DNA of 64,000 nt from Woeseia sp. (lineage in GTDB: Bacteria > Pseudomonadota > Gammaproteobacteria > Steroidobacterales > UBA11654): the NCBI GenBank assembly GCA_019653755.1, contig BPCL01000003.1, positions 1 through 64,000 of the forward strand. Direction: 5' to 3'. Of the stretch, positions 28,634-37,819 are shown one piece after another. Under the pieces are notes generated by a model. The model searched no databases. It was not told the origin of the DNA and saw nothing but the letters and a program-made list of their open reading frames with translations. The position numbers and the translations under genes were made by a program. Within the stretch, counting starts at the first letter, position 1, and the number at the start of each line of letters is the position of its first letter.

Positions 28634-28948
28634 ATGGCTAACAATCAAACAATTAGGATAAGGCTTAAATCATTTGATCATAAGCTTATAGATACATCCA
28701 CTCAAGAAATTGTTGAAACAGCTAAAAGAACTGGTTCAACAGTCTCAGGTCCTATACCTCTTCCAACTGCAAGAGAAAGATTCACAGTCCTTATATCACC
28801 TCATGTAAATAAGGATGCTAGAGACCAATACGAACTTACAACTCACAAGAGGGTAATGGATATTCTAAATCCAAGCGACAAAACTGTTGACGCCTTGATG
28901 AAGCTTGAATTACCAGCTGGCGTAGATGTTCAAATTAAATTGAACTGA
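28634..28948 (+). CDS. rpsJ: 30S ribosomal protein S10
   Basis: S10 (104 residues) is a head protein and partner of NusB/Nus[21 protein letters not shown] and [29 protein letters not shown] (quoted in part) identify it. An AGAGGGG ribosome site overlaps the fusA end, so it seems tied to the str operon, while a promoter inside its last codons drives the genes that follow. Confidence 0.99.
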   Translation: MANNQTIRIRLKSFDHKLIDTSTQEIVETAKRTGSTVSGPIPLPTARERFTVLISPHVNKDARDQYELTTHKRVMDILNPSDKTVDALMKLELPAGVDVQIKLN

Positions 28949-28967
28949 AGTTCAAAATTGATATAAT
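28940..28967 (+). promoter_or_regulatory. strong candidate promoter for rplC and the downstream S10 operon
   Basis: TTGAAC, a 16-nt spacer and a perfect TATAAT preceded by TGA (extended -10, TGATATAAT). The -35 lies in the last rpsJ codons and forms an inverted repeat with the spacer (TTGAACTGAAGTTCAA). The predicted transcript starts near 28974, leaving a leader of about 210 nt before rplC. Confidence 0.65.
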
Positions 28968-28983
28968 TCCACGACACTTTTGG

Positions 28984-29019
28984 GGCTAGGCATTTTATGC
29001 TAATAAATAGCCTTTCTTT
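28984..29019 (+). promoter_or_regulatory. leader hairpin with T-rich tail upstream of rplC
   Basis: GGCTA and TAGCC enclose an inner GCAT-TTT-ATGC stem, then TTTCTTT. It lies about ten bases after the predicted start site. It could act as an attenuator or as an L4-type autoregulatory element; the sequence alone cannot tell. A weaker promoter-like pair, TTGAGT with TATACG 18 nt later, follows at 29046-29075. Confidence 0.45.
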
Positions 29020-29186
29020 ATGGGGATTAGAGAGATACAAAGGTGTTGAGTAAGTAGAATTAATAAATTTATACGTTATTGTCATAAATACCCTATAAAT
29101 CAATAACTTATTATTTTCTACTGCTAAAAAAGAGTTAATGAAAAGTATAAATATAAAAAGTTTAAATTATTTTTTAGGATCATTGA

Positions 29187-30151
29187 ATGATAGGCATTGT
29201 TGGCAAAAAATGCGGAATGACGAGAGTTTTTACGGACGACGGACGATCTGTACCGGTTACTATTGTTCAAGCAGACCCAAATTTCATTAATAAAATAAAG
29301 ACTAAAGATAGTGATGGCTATAACGCCATTCAAGTTTCAGCTGGGTCTAAAGTCAAGCATTTATCAAAGCCCAATCAAGGGCAAATAAACCAAAAGAATA
29401 AAGAACTTAGATCAAATCTTCATGAGTTCAGATTGAATGATCATGAAGTTGATATGGTCGAAGCAGGTAAAGAGATTAAAGTTAACTATTTTAAAAAAGG
29501 TGAGAAGGTTGATGTTGCAGGCAAATCTATTGGTAAAGGTTATGCCGGTGTTATCAAGAGGCATAATTTTAGTATGCAAGACGCAACTCATGGTAATTCA
29601 TTAGCTCATAGGGCACCTGGGTCAATAGGGCAAAACCAAACTCCTGGCAGAGTCTTTAAAGGTAAAAAGATGTCAGGACAAATGGGAAATGTTAATAGAA
29701 CAATACAAAATCTAGAGATTATTGATATTGACAACGATAAAAATCTTCTTTTTATAAAAGGATCTTGTGCAGGCCATGATAATAGTTACCTAGTAATTAC
29801 ACCCTCAATAAAATCAAAACAAGAAGAAAGAGAAATATTCCCAGAAGCCAACCAGAAGAAACCCCAGAAGCTGAAGCTCAACCAGAAGAAACCCCAGAAG
29901 CTGAAGCTCAACCAGAAGAAACCCCAGAAGCTGAAGCTCAACCAGAAGAAACCCCAGAAAGCTCAACCAGAAAAACCCCAGAAGCTGAAGCTCAACCAGA
30001 AGAAACCCCAGAAGCTGAAGCTCAACCAGAAGAAACCCCAGAAGCTGAAGCTCAACCAGAAAAACCCCAGAAAGCTCAACCAGAAGAAACCCCAGAAGCT
30101 GAAGCTCAACCAGAAGAAACCCCAGAAGCTGAAGACAAGACTAAAGAATAA
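29187..30151 (+). CDS. rplC: 50S ribosomal protein L3 with long acidic repeat tail (one apparent frameshift)
   Basis: Residues 1 to about 210 are a normal L3: GIVGKKCGMTRVFTDDG at the start, AHRAPGSIGQNQTPGRVFKG near 148 (holding the glutamine region methylated in E. coli) and MSGQMGNVNRTIQNLEI. The track ORF then reads a basic NQKKPQKLKL repeat and ends inside rplD. Restoring one base near 29848 (GCCAACC, versus GCTCAACC in every other unit) gives QPEETPEAEA repeats and a TAA at 30149-30151 that overlaps the rplD ATG, a typical coupled junction. The restored protein is about 321 residues against about 210 usual. TAGGA precedes ATG 29187. Confidence 0.93.
29846..30136 (+). repeat. 30-nt in-frame tandem repeat in the 3' part of rplC
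   Basis: There are ten copies of a unit containing CAACCAGAAGAAACCCCAGA; eight are regular and two carry paired 5-nt and 1-nt deletions that together keep the frame. Two of the three forward frames stay open through it, one acidic (QPEETPEAEA) and one basic. The units touch without spacers, so this is a coding minisatellite, not a CRISPR array. Confidence 0.92.
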
Positions 30152-30741
30152 TGAAACTTGAAATTAAAAAACAAGATAATACAAAAGCAGAGAGCATAGA
30201 TTTGGAAAAATCAATTTTTGCTTCTGAGATTAATGATGGGTTAGTCCATCAGGTAATTACCTCTTACCTATCAAATGCTAGGTCAGCCACAAAGGGTCAC
30301 AAAAACCGATCTGATGCTAGAGGTGGTGGCGTTAAGCCATGGCGTCAAAAGGGGACTGGTAGAGCTAGAGTTGGAACTATTAGAAGCCCACTATGGGTTG
30401 GTGGGGGAAAGACTTTTGCACACGATGATAGAACTTATAAGAAAAAGATTAATAGGAAGGAATATAAAATAGCTATTAAATCAATCTTGACTAGTTTATT
30501 AAAAGATAAAAGATTGATCGTCATAGATTCTTTAGAAGTCAAAGAACCTAAAACAAAGGAGATGATTAAAGTCCTTACTGACCTTCAAATAGACGATGCT
30601 TTAATAGTTGTTGATCAGAAAGAGAATAATTTAGATCTTGCAACAAGAAATATCCCAAGAGTAGAGCTAATTACTGCAGATAAAATCAACCCTTTGATTT
30701 TAATAAAATATGAGAATGTCGTTATAGATGCAAAGCTTTAA
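30151..30741 (+). CDS. rplD: 50S ribosomal protein L4
   Basis: L4 (196 residues) lines the exit tunnel and in E. coli represses the S10 operon. The tunnel-extension block KGHKNRSDARGGGVKPWRQK is near residue 49, followed by GTGRARVGTIRSPLWVGGG. The ATG overlaps the restored rplC stop (TAATG), so its translation is probably coupled to rplC. Confidence 0.98.
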   Translation: MKLEIKKQDNTKAESIDLEKSIFASEINDGLVHQVITSYLSNARSATKGHKNRSDARGGGVKPWRQKGTGRARVGTIRSPLWVGGGKTFAHDDRTYKKKINRKEYKIAIKSILTSLLKDKRLIVIDSLEVKEPKTKEMIKVLTDLQIDDALIVVDQKENNLDLATRNIPRVELITADKINPLILIKYENVVIDAKL

Positions 30742-30763
30742 AAAAGATTGAGAGTATTTACGG

Positions 30764-31075
30764 ATGAGTCAAAAAATTAGACATGATCAATTAAGAACTG
30801 TCCTCATTGCACCTCATGTCTCTGAGAAGAGCACTTTATTGAGTCAGAATAGTGGACAAATTGCCTTTAGAGTCAGAGCTGATTCAAACAAGAAGCAAAT
30901 AAAGAAAGCTGTTGAGGAAATGTTTAAAGTCAAAGTTAGTTCAGTAAAAACAATTTCAGTAAAGGGAAAGAAGAAAAGGATGGGAATGAGGCAAGGCAAA
31001 ACGAAAGATTGGAAAAAAGCATATATAAAACTTGAAGAAGGGCAGAATTTAGATTTTATGAACACAGAAGTATAG
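30764..31075 (+). CDS. rplW: 50S ribosomal protein L23
   Basis: L23 (103 residues) sits at the tunnel exit and docks SRP and trigger factor. [35 protein letters not shown] and a basic loop [19 protein letters not shown] are diagnostic. It starts 22 nt after rplD and ends 4 nt before rplB. Confidence 0.98.
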   Translation: MSQKIRHDQLRTVLIAPHVSEKSTLLSQNSGQIAFRVRADSNKKQIKKAVEEMFKVKVSSVKTISVKGKKKRMGMRQGKTKDWKKAYIKLEEGQNLDFMNTEV

Positions 31076-31079
31076 AAAC

Positions 31080-31910
31080 ATGGCAATTATTAAAGCAAAA
31101 CCAACATCACCCGGAAGAAGATTTGTTCAAACAATCAAATCTGAGGATCTTCACAAAGGTAGGCCAATAAAGTCCCTGGTAAAGGGCTTGAAAAGGTCTG
31201 GCGGAAGAAATAATAAGGGCAGGATGACAACAAGGCACATAGGTGGAGGTCACAAGAAGCTATACAGGAACATAGATTTCAGAAGGCACAAAGATGATAT
31301 ATCTGCTGTTGTAGAAAGAATCGAATACGACCCAAATCGTTCTGCACATATAGCTCTACTTCTATACAAAGATGGTGAAAGAAAATACATTATAGCGCCA
31401 AAGAAACTTAAGCAAGGTGATCAAGTAGTTTCTGGTGAGAATTCACCTGTAGAAAATGGTAATGCATTACCTTTAAGTAATATACCTGTGGGCTCAGTAG
31501 TTCATTGTATAGAAATGAAACCTGGTAAAGGCGCTCAAATTGCTCGCTCTGCAGGGACAAGTGCACAAGTACTTGCAAAAGAAGGTAATTATGCAACGCT
31601 TCGACTTAAATCTGGAGAAGTAAGAAAAGTTCTAACTAGCTGTAGGGCTACTATCGGCGAAGTCGGCCATTCTGAGCATAATCTAAGAAAATTAGGTAAA
31701 GCAGGAGCTAAAAGATGGAGAGGAGTAAGGCCAACAGTTAGGGGAGTAGCGATGAATCCAGTCGATCACCCGCATGGAGGTGGAGAAGGTAAAACGTCAG
31801 GTGGAAGAGACCCAGTTTCACCTTGGGGATTACCTACGAAAGGATTTAAAACAAGATCAAATAGGACTACAGATAAATTTATAGTTCGAAGAAGAAAGAA
31901 AAGGAAATAA
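31080..31910 (+). CDS. rplB: 50S ribosomal protein L2
   Basis: L2 (276 residues) supports the peptidyl transferase centre and subunit joining. [19 protein letters not shown] is near residue 41 and the catalytic-region motif [17 protein letters not shown] near 222 holds the conserved histidine. The C terminus is basic ([15 protein letters not shown]). Confidence 0.99.
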   Translation: MAIIKAKPTSPGRRFVQTIKSEDLHKGRPIKSLVKGLKRSGGRNNKGRMTTRHIGGGHKKLYRNIDFRRHKDDISAVVERIEYDPNRSAHIALLLYKDGERKYIIAPKKLKQGDQVVSGENSPVENGNALPLSNIPVGSVVHCIEMKPGKGAQIARSAGTSAQVLAKEGNYATLRLKSGEVRKVLTSCRATIGEVGHSEHNLRKLGKAGAKRWRGVRPTVRGVAMNPVDHPHGGGEGKTSGGRDPVSPWGLPTKGFKTRSNRTTDKFIVRRRKKRK

Positions 31911-31912
31911 AT

Positions 31913-32188
31913 ATGCCTAGATCGATAAAAAAAGGACCATTTGTTGACCTTCATTTACAAAAGAAGGTCGAAAAAGCTATGTCTCAGGGAGGCAGGGCAA
32001 GAATTAAAACATGGTCTAGAAGATCAATGGTCATCCCAGATATGGTAGGAATGACAATCTCAGTCCACAACGGAAGAGAGCATGTACCTATTTTAATTTC
32101 TGAAAATATGGTGGGCCATAAATTAGGAGAATTTGCTCCAACAAGGTTGTTTAGGGGTCATTCAGGCGATAGAAAAACTAAGGTTTAA
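31913..32188 (+). CDS. rpsS: 30S ribosomal protein S19
   Basis: S19 (91 residues) lies on the 30S head and contacts S13. [32 protein letters not shown] and [15 protein letters not shown] identify it. It begins 2 nt after rplB. Confidence 0.99.
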   Translation: MPRSIKKGPFVDLHLQKKVEKAMSQGGRARIKTWSRRSMVIPDMVGMTISVHNGREHVPILISENMVGHKLGEFAPTRLFRGHSGDRKTKV

Positions 32189-32193
32189 GAATT

Positions 32194-32526
32194 ATGAAAG
32201 TAACTTCAAAATTAAGATATGCAAGGATATCCCCTCAGAAGACTCGTTTAATTATAGATATGATAAGAGGTTCAGAGGTATTACAGGCAATGAAACTAGT
32301 TCAATTTTTGCCACAGAAAGGTGCAAAAATTGTGAGTAAGGTTTTAGATTCAGCGGTAGCCAATGCAGAAAATAATTTTGGTTTAGATATAGATGACCTA
32401 AAAGTTTCTAATGCTTACGTTGATGAAGCTCCAACTTTTAAAAGATTTAGAGCAAGAGCGAGAGGTAGAGGAACAAGAATACTAAAAAGAAATAGTCATA
32501 TAACAATAGAAATATCGGACGAATAA
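32194..32526 (+). CDS. rplV: 50S ribosomal protein L22
   Basis: L22 (110 residues) has a long beta-hairpin lining the exit tunnel. RYARISPQKTRLIIDMIRG near the start and FKRFRARARGRGTRILKRNSH at the hairpin identify it; no macrolide-resistance insertion is seen. It begins 5 nt after rpsS. Confidence 0.98.
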   Translation: MKVTSKLRYARISPQKTRLIIDMIRGSEVLQAMKLVQFLPQKGAKIVSKVLDSAVANAENNFGLDIDDLKVSNAYVDEAPTFKRFRARARGRGTRILKRNSHITIEISDE

Positions 32527-32529
32527 ATT

Positions 32530-33168
32530 ATGGGACAGAAAGTACATCCAACAGGAATTAGATTAGGAATTAGTAAGGGCTGGGCATCTAAGTGGTTCAC
32601 TAGTTCTTCAGATTATTCCAAGAACGTTTTTCAGGATTTTAAGATTAGAGAATATCTAAATAAGAAACTGAAGGATGCAGCTGTGAGTAAAATTCAAATT
32701 GAAAGAAGTTCTGAAAATGTAACTGTAGCAATATTTTCTGCTAGGCCAGGTATTGTTATCGGGAAAAAAGGTGAAGGCATTGAATCTCTGAGGAAAGAAG
32801 TAGCAAAACTCATGGATACATCTATCAATAATGTTCTTATTAATATAAATGAAATCAAGAAACCAGAATTAGATGCAAAACTCGTTGCTTCATCAATAAC
32901 TCAGCAATTAGAAAGAAGGGTGCTCTACAGGAGAGCCATGAAGAGAGCAGTGACAAATACAATGAGGCTTGGTGCAAATGGAATTAAGGTGAAAATTGCA
33001 GGTAGACTTAATGGGGCTGAGATTGCAAGATCTGAATGGTATCAAGAAGGCAGAGTTCCTCTTCATACTCTTAAAGCAAATATTGATTATGGAGTCTCTG
33101 AAGCTAAAACAACCTATGGAATTATTGGTGTAAAAGTTTGGATTTTCCAAGAAGAAGAGACTAATTAA
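32530..33168 (+). CDS. rpsC: 30S ribosomal protein S3
   Basis: S3 (212 residues) forms the mRNA entry helicase region. The N terminus is [21 protein letters not shown]; the KH-domain loop [21 protein letters not shown] is near residue 75 and the C-terminal [23 protein letters not shown] block near 159. It is somewhat shorter at the C terminus than E. coli S3 (233), lacking the extended acidic/basic tail. Confidence 0.98.
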   Translation: MGQKVHPTGIRLGISKGWASKWFTSSSDYSKNVFQDFKIREYLNKKLKDAAVSKIQIERSSENVTVAIFSARPGIVIGKKGEGIESLRKEVAKLMDTSINNVLININEIKKPELDAKLVASSITQQLERRVLYRRAMKRAVTNTMRLGANGIKVKIAGRLNGAEIARSEWYQEGRVPLHTLKANIDYGVSEAKTTYGIIGVKVWIFQEEETN

Positions 33169-33192
33169 AACAACAAAATAAATGAGTGAGAG

Positions 33193-33606
33193 ATGCTTCA
33201 ACCAAGAAGAACAAAATATAGAAAGCAAATGAAGGGCAAAAATAGAGGCTTAGCTTCTAGAGGCAGCACTATAAATTTTGGCGAATATGGCCTTAAAGCA
33301 ACTGGGAGAGGAAGAATTACGGCTAGACAGATAGAAGCAGCAAGAAGAGCCATGACTAGGCATATAAAAAGAGGGGGCAAGATATGGATAAGAATCTTCC
33401 CAGATAAGCCTATAACTAAAAAACCTTTGGAGGTTAGGCAAGGTAAAGGTAAAGGCAATGTTGAGTATTGGGTTGCACAGATTCAGCCTGGAAGGATCCT
33501 TTATGAAATGAGTGGAGTTGAGGAAAGTCTGGCAGAAGAAGCTTTTAAACTAGCTGCAGCTAAGCTTCCTATAAGTACAAAGTTTGTTAGTAGGCAAATA
33601 ATATGA
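33193..33606 (+). CDS. rplP: 50S ribosomal protein L16
   Basis: L16 (137 residues) lies near the A site. [19 protein letters not shown] at the start and [28 protein letters not shown] (in part) near residue 60 are typical, including the arginine hydroxylated by YcfD in some bacteria. Its stop overlaps rpmC by four bases (ATGA). Confidence 0.99.
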   Translation: MLQPRRTKYRKQMKGKNRGLASRGSTINFGEYGLKATGRGRITARQIEAARRAMTRHIKRGGKIWIRIFPDKPITKKPLEVRQGKGKGNVEYWVAQIQPGRILYEMSGVEESLAEEAFKLAAAKLPISTKFVSRQII

Positions 33607-33797
33607 TTGACCTAAAAGAAATGAGAACAAAGTCTAGCCTAGATGTTCAGAAGATATTAGATGATCTTCTTGAAGAGCATTTTAAATTAAAGTTGCAGGC
33701 GGCAACTGGTCAGTTATCTAATACAAGCCAGTTTAAGAATATAAAAAAGGATATAGCTAGACTAAGAACAATTTTAAATGAGAAATCAAATGATTAA
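33603..33797 (+). CDS. rpmC: 50S ribosomal protein L29
   Basis: L29 is a 64-residue helical hairpin at the tunnel exit beside L23. [17 protein letters not shown] and [18 protein letters not shown] form its two helices. It overlaps rplP by four bases and ends within the start of rpsQ. Confidence 0.97.
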   Translation: MIDLKEMRTKSSLDVQKILDDLLEEHFKLKLQAATGQLSNTSQFKNIKKDIARLRTILNEKSND

Positions 33798-34062
33798 AGA
33801 AGCAGATAATAAAGCCAAAAAAACCATTAAAGGCACCGTGGTTAGTAATTCTATGGAGAAGACTATCACTGTTTCTATTCAGAGAAGACTGAGACATCCT
33901 TTGTATAACAAATACATATACAAAACATCAAAAATTTTAGCTCATGATCAAGAGATGGTATCAAAGGTTGGAGATATAGTATTAATTGAAGAGTCAAAGC
34001 CTATTTCAAAAAATAAATCATGGGTCTTGACTCAGGTAATCAAGGTAGGCCAAGAAGAGTAA
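33790..34062 (+). CDS. rpsQ: 30S ribosomal protein S17
   Basis: S17 (90 residues from ATG 33790) is a primary 16S binder. [17 protein letters not shown] and [18 protein letters not shown] are diagnostic. I prefer ATG 33790 (MIKEADNK) to the track start 33778 because it gives the usual length and the short ATG/TAA overlap with rpmC; the earlier start would only add MRNQ. Confidence 0.97.
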   Translation: MIKEADNKAKKTIKGTVVSNSMEKTITVSIQRRLRHPLYNKYIYKTSKILAHDQEMVSKVGDIVLIEESKPISKNKSWVLTQVIKVGQEE

Positions 34063-34067
34063 TAATA

Positions 34068-34436
34068 ATGATTCAAACAGAAACAGTTTTAAATATTGCA
34101 GATAACAGCGGAGCCAGAAAGGTTCTCTGTATCAAAGTCCTTGGCGGTTCAAGAAAGAGATATGCAAGAATTGGAGATATCATCAAGGTTACTATTAAGG
34201 ACGCTATTCCACGTGGAAAAGTAAAAAAAGGTGATGTTTATGATGCTCTTGTTGTGAGGACTAAGCATGGAGTTAGAAGAGCAGACGGTTCACTTATAAG
34301 GTTTGATGGGAATGCTGCTGTTCTTCTCGATAATAAAAGAGAGCCAATTGGAACAAGGGTCTTTGGACCAGTTACAAGGGAACTTAGGGCCAAGAAATAC
34401 TTAAAAATAATTTCTTTGGCACCAGAAGTAATTTAA
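34068..34436 (+). CDS. rplN: 50S ribosomal protein L14
   Basis: L14 (122 residues) contributes to the B8 bridge and is the site bound by the silencing factor RsfS, which is also encoded in this window. [19 protein letters not shown] is the canonical N terminus, so the start is ATG 34068, not the track start 34020 inside rpsQ. The rest is colinear with E. coli L14. Confidence 0.99.
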   Translation: MIQTETVLNIADNSGARKVLCIKVLGGSRKRYARIGDIIKVTIKDAIPRGKVKKGDVYDALVVRTKHGVRRADGSLIRFDGNAAVLLDNKREPIGTRVFGPVTRELRAKKYLKIISLAPEVI

Positions 34437-34447
34437 GAGGTAATTTT

Positions 34448-34765
34448 TTGAATAAGATAAAAAAAGGCGATGATGTGATTGTTCTATCTGGAAAAGATAA
34501 GGGTAGAACAGGACAAGTTTTGAGCGTCCTAAATAACTCCAAAGTTGTTGTTGAGAATATCAATATTGTAAAGAAACATCAGAAAGGAAATCCGAATACA
34601 GGTCAAGAGTCTGGAATTGTGGAGAAAGAAATGCCAATCCATATTTCAAATGTATTGCTTCTGAATCCTATAACAAATAAGGGCGACAAAGTAGGAATAA
34701 AAAAGTTAGAGGATGGAACAAAAGTAAGATATTTCAAATCGAATAATGAAGTGGTAGACATTTAG
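34448..34765 (+). CDS. rplX: 50S ribosomal protein L24
   Basis: L24 (105 residues) initiates 50S assembly. The KOW motif is [21 protein letters not shown] at the start, and [11 protein letters not shown] follows near residue 38. The start codon is TTG at 34448, with AAGAGGT eleven bases upstream; no in-frame ATG fits. Confidence 0.97.
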   Translation: MNKIKKGDDVIVLSGKDKGRTGQVLSVLNNSKVVVENINIVKKHQKGNPNTGQESGIVEKEMPIHISNVLLLNPITNKGDKVGIKKLEDGTKVRYFKSNNEVVDI

Positions 34766-34767
34766 AC

Positions 34768-35471
34768 ATGGCAAGATTAAAAGAACAATATAAAAAAGAT
34801 ATTAGACCTGGTTTACAAAAAACCCTTGGCTTTAATAACCTTATGCAAGTGCCAGAGATTAAGAAAATTACTCTTAATATGGGTGTAGGAGAAGTTCTTC
34901 AAGATAAAAAAGCAATTGAGAAAGCTCAATCTGATATGGAAAATTTATCGGGACAAAAAGCTCTCATAACTCGGGCAAAAAAGTCTGTTGCATCATTCAA
35001 GATAAGAGAGGGCATGCCAATAGGCGTCAAAGTAACGCTAAGAAAAGATAGAATGTATGAATTTTTAGACCGCCTAATTAATATTGCATTGCCTAGAGTT
35101 AGAGATTTTAGAGGGCTTAATCAGAGGTCATTTGATGGTAATGGCAATTACAGCATTGGTGTGAAAGAGCAAATTATTTTTCCTGAGATTGATTATGACA
35201 ATATCGATAAGATTAGAGGTTTAGATATTAGTATCACAACAACAGCGACTAATGATGATGATGCACTTGCTTTATTAAAAGCATTTAATTTTCCTATTAA
35301 GGAGAAAAGTCTTCAGGAGGAAAATGAAGAGCCAGTAAAAGCAGAGCCAGCAGCTGAACCAGAAGAAACATTAGACGAGCCAGTAAAAGCAGAGCCAGCA
35401 GCTGAACCAGAAGAAACATTAGAGAGCCAGAAGAGCCAGTAGAAGAAACAAAAAATAAGGAAGAAAAGTAA
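34768..35471 (+). CDS. rplE: 50S ribosomal protein L5 with acidic C-terminal tail (one apparent frameshift)
   Basis: Residues 1-178 are a full L5 ([54 protein letters not shown]), the 5S-binding central protuberance protein. A tail of about 56 residues follows: [17 protein letters not shown] repeated, then (after restoring one base near 35423) [15 protein letters not shown] and a TAA at 35469-35471 abutting the rpsN ATG. The track ORF instead ends 29 nt early with ESQKSQ. The restored length is 234, against about 179 usual. Confidence 0.94.
35329..35424 (+). repeat. 48-nt direct repeat in the rplE tail
   Basis: Two near-identical units starting GAGCCAGTAAAAGCAGAGCC lie head to tail and encode [17 protein letters not shown] third partial, diverged unit follows (EPEEPVEET) after the frameshift. 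It is an in-frame coding repeat. Confidence 0.9.
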
Positions 35472-35777
35472 ATGACAAGAAAGGCACTAGTTCAAAGAGA
35501 GATAAAACGAGCTAAAACGGTTGAGCGTTTCGCTCAAAAGAGAGCAGCTTTAAAGAAAATTATTAATGATTCAAGTGCTAGCTATGAAGAAAAGAACGAT
35601 GCAAGAGTCAAATTACAAAAAATGCCTAGGAATGCGAGCCCATCCAGATTAAGGAATAGATGTGCTATTTCAGGAAGACCAAAAGGTTTTTATAGAAAAT
35701 TTGGCCTAGGAAGAAATAAATTAAGAGAAGAAGCCATGAAAGGCAACATTCCAGGTTTGCATAAGGCTAGCTGGTAA
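35472..35777 (+). CDS. rpsN: 30S ribosomal protein S14 (zinc-independent form)
   Basis: S14 (101 residues) sits in the 30S head. [28 protein letters not shown] is seen (in part) near residue 57. The CxxC pairs of the zinc form are missing, as is usual in gammaproteobacteria. It begins directly after the restored rplE stop. Confidence 0.98.
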   Translation: MTRKALVQREIKRAKTVERFAQKRAALKKIINDSSASYEEKNDARVKLQKMPRNASPSRLRNRCAISGRPKGFYRKFGLGRNKLREEAMKGNIPGLHKASW

Positions 35778-35795
35778 AAAGATTAGGAAAGAATT

Positions 35796-36194
35796 ATGAC
35801 AATGACAGATCCAATAGCAGATATGCTTACTAGAATCAGAAATGCCCATAAAATAAAGGCATTATCTGTTTCTATTCCTTATTCCAAAACCAAAGAAAGC
35901 ATCGCAAAGGTACTTCTTGAAGAAGGATACATTAAGGATATTGATACTGAGGCAATGGGAGATAACAAGAGTAACTTAAAAATTGGTTTGAAATATTTTG
36001 AAGGTAAACCTGTTATTGAAGAAATAAATAGAATAAGCAGGCCAGGATTAAGAATCTATAGATCTAAAAACGAATTACCCAAAGTTATGGGCGGCCTAGG
36101 AATAGCCGTAATTTCAACCTCTAAGGGAATTATGAGCGATCGCCAAGCAAGACAAGATGGTCATGGCGGCGAAGTTCTATGCAAGGTGACTTAA
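35796..36194 (+). CDS. rpsH: 30S ribosomal protein S8
   Basis: S8 (132 residues) binds the 16S central domain and in E. coli represses the spc operon. [15 protein letters not shown] at the start and [18 protein letters not shown] near the end are conserved. ATG 35796 (MTMTDP) follows GAAAGAA; ATG 35802 would remove two residues. Confidence 0.98.
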   Translation: MTMTDPIADMLTRIRNAHKIKALSVSIPYSKTKESIAKVLLEEGYIKDIDTEAMGDNKSNLKIGLKYFEGKPVIEEINRISRPGLRIYRSKNELPKVMGGLGIAVISTSKGIMSDRQARQDGHGGEVLCKVT

Positions 36195-36197
36195 ATT

Positions 36198-36737
36198 ATG
36201 TCTAGAATTGAAAAGCAACCTGTCAATTTTCCTGAATCAGTTAAGGTCTCGCTTCAGGCAGGTGAAGTATTGCATGTAGAAGGAGAAAAAGGAGAGCTAC
36301 AACTTAATTTGATTCGTCAAGTCTCAGTGACAATAGATAAAGATCAGTTAACAGTTAATTCTACTTCGAAATCTAAATTTTCTAGAGCCGCAGCAGGAAC
36401 ATTTAGGAGCCTAATAAATAATATGGTGATGGGAGTTACTGAGGGTTATTCAAAGGAATTAGAGCTGGTAGGTGTGGGATATAGGGCGAAAGCTCAAGGT
36501 AAGATGCTCAATTTGACTTTAGGTTTTTCTCATCCGGTAGATTATGAAATCCCAGAGGGAATTGAGATTTCTACTCCATCTCAAACAGAAGTAGTCATTA
36601 CAGGAATTGATAAACAGAAAGTTGGTCAGGTTGCTGCTGAATTAAGATCAATTAGACCTCCAGAACCCTATAAAGGCAAAGGAGTGAGGTATAAAAATGA
36701 GCAAATTACACTTAAGGAAACAAAAAAACAGGTTTAA
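36198..36737 (+). CDS. rplF: 50S ribosomal protein L6
   Basis: L6 (179 residues) has two similar domains near the factor-binding site. Landmarks are NNMVMGVTEGYSKELELVGVGYRAK near residue 75 (in part) and IRPPEPYKGKGVRYKNE near the C terminus. It begins 3 nt after rpsH. Confidence 0.98.
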   Translation: MSRIEKQPVNFPESVKVSLQAGEVLHVEGEKGELQLNLIRQVSVTIDKDQLTVNSTSKSKFSRAAAGTFRSLINNMVMGVTEGYSKELELVGVGYRAKAQGKMLNLTLGFSHPVDYEIPEGIEISTPSQTEVVITGIDKQKVGQVAAELRSIRPPEPYKGKGVRYKNEQITLKETKKQV

Positions 36738-36754
36738 CAACGAGAATTAACTAA

Positions 36755-37117
36755 ATGGTTGCAAAATTAATAAAAAGAAAAAGAAGATCTAGGAAAACAC
36801 GTTCTAAGATAAGAGAATTAGAGCAATACAGACTAAGCGTCCATAGATCATCAAGGCATATTTATGCACAGATTATTGCTCCTGAAGATAATTCAGTTGT
36901 TGCATCTGCTTCTAGTCTCGATCCAGATGTTAGGAAACTAATTAATGACAAAACTAAAGGTAAAAAAGAGATAGCTAAGATAGTTGGAGAGTCAATTGCT
37001 AAGAAGGCTAAGAAAGCCAAAATTCAAAAAGTTGCATTTGATAGATCAGGGTTTTTATATCATGGCAGAGTTAAAGCTCTAGCAGATGCTGCGAGAGAAC
37101 AAGGACTTAATTTCTAA
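36755..37117 (+). CDS. rplR: 50S ribosomal protein L18
   Basis: L18 (120 residues) binds 5S rRNA with L5. [16 protein letters not shown] and [24 protein letters not shown] (in part) are diagnostic. The N-terminal dozen residues are strongly basic ([15 protein letters not shown]). Confidence 0.98.
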   Translation: MVAKLIKRKRRSRKTRSKIRELEQYRLSVHRSSRHIYAQIIAPEDNSVVASASSLDPDVRKLINDKTKGKKEIAKIVGESIAKKAKKAKIQKVAFDRSGFLYHGRVKALADAAREQGLNF

Positions 37118-37128
37118 AGATAATAATT

Positions 37129-37626
37129 ATGAATACAGATAAACAAATGGATGATTTGATTGAGAAGTTAGTAGCAGTTAATAGAGTTGCTAAGGTAGTT
37201 AAAGGCGGAAGGCAATTTGGATTTGCTGCAATTACTGTTGTTGGAGATGGCAACGGAAAAATTGGCATGGGTTATGGAAAAGCCAAAGAAGTGCCTCTAG
37301 CGATTCAGAAAGCAATGCAAGCTGCTAGGAAGAACCTACACCCAGTTGCTCTAAATAAAGAAACAATTTACTACGAGACTACTGGAAGACATGGCGCTTC
37401 TAAAGTTTATATGCAACCAGCAGCTGATGGTACGGGTATTATTGCAGGCGGGGCAATGAGAGCAGTATTTGAGTGTGTTGGGATTAGGAATATCCTAGCA
37501 AAGAGTTATGGTTCAAGAAATCCAATTAATTTAGTTAGAGCAACAATCAATGCACTTGATTCAATGCGCTCACCACAAAGAGTTGCAAAGAGAAGAGGGA
37601 TTGCGGTTTCTAAAATTTTTACATAA
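37129..37626 (+). CDS. rpsE: 30S ribosomal protein S5
   Basis: S5 (165 residues) supports decoding accuracy at the mRNA entry. [18 protein letters not shown] contains the loop altered in spectinomycin resistance and is wild type in appearance. [12 protein letters not shown]-like and [15 protein letters not shown] blocks follow. Its stop overlaps the rpmD ATG by one base. Confidence 0.98.
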   Translation: MNTDKQMDDLIEKLVAVNRVAKVVKGGRQFGFAAITVVGDGNGKIGMGYGKAKEVPLAIQKAMQAARKNLHPVALNKETIYYETTGRHGASKVYMQPAADGTGIIAGGAMRAVFECVGIRNILAKSYGSRNPINLVRATINALDSMRSPQRVAKRRGIAVSKIFT

Positions 37627-37817
37627 TGAGCAAAAAAGAAAAAAAAGTAAGAATAAAGCTTATTAGAAGTAGATTCGGAAGGATAAAGAATCATAAGGCT
37701 TCATTATCAGGCTTAGGATTGAGGAAGATTAATCAAATCGTTGAGGTTGATGCAACACCAGAGAATATGGGAATGATAAATCAAGTGAAGTATCTTCTAG
37801 AAGTCGAGGAAATGTAA
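37626..37817 (+). CDS. rpmD: 50S ribosomal protein L30
   Basis: L30 (63 residues) is a small 50S protein. KVRIKLIRSRFGRIKNHKAS followed by LGLRKINQIVEV is typical. A lysine-rich MSKKEK start precedes the core. TAATG junction with rpsE. Confidence 0.97.
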   Translation: MSKKEKKVRIKLIRSRFGRIKNHKASLSGLGLRKINQIVEVDATPENMGMINQVKYLLEVEEM

Positions 37818-37819
37818 TA

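Noticed and set aside
29846-30136. CRISPR array or intergenic satellite suggested by regular 30-nt repeats
   Set aside because: Units touch with no unique spacers, keep an open reading frame and sit inside rplC; no cas genes are present.
29187-30161. Track ORF giving L3 a basic NQKKPQKLKL tail that ends inside rplD
   Set aside because: The first repeat unit lacks one base present in the others, and the alternative frame ends in a TAA overlapping the rplD ATG. The basic tail is most likely an artefact, though only accurate reads can settle it.
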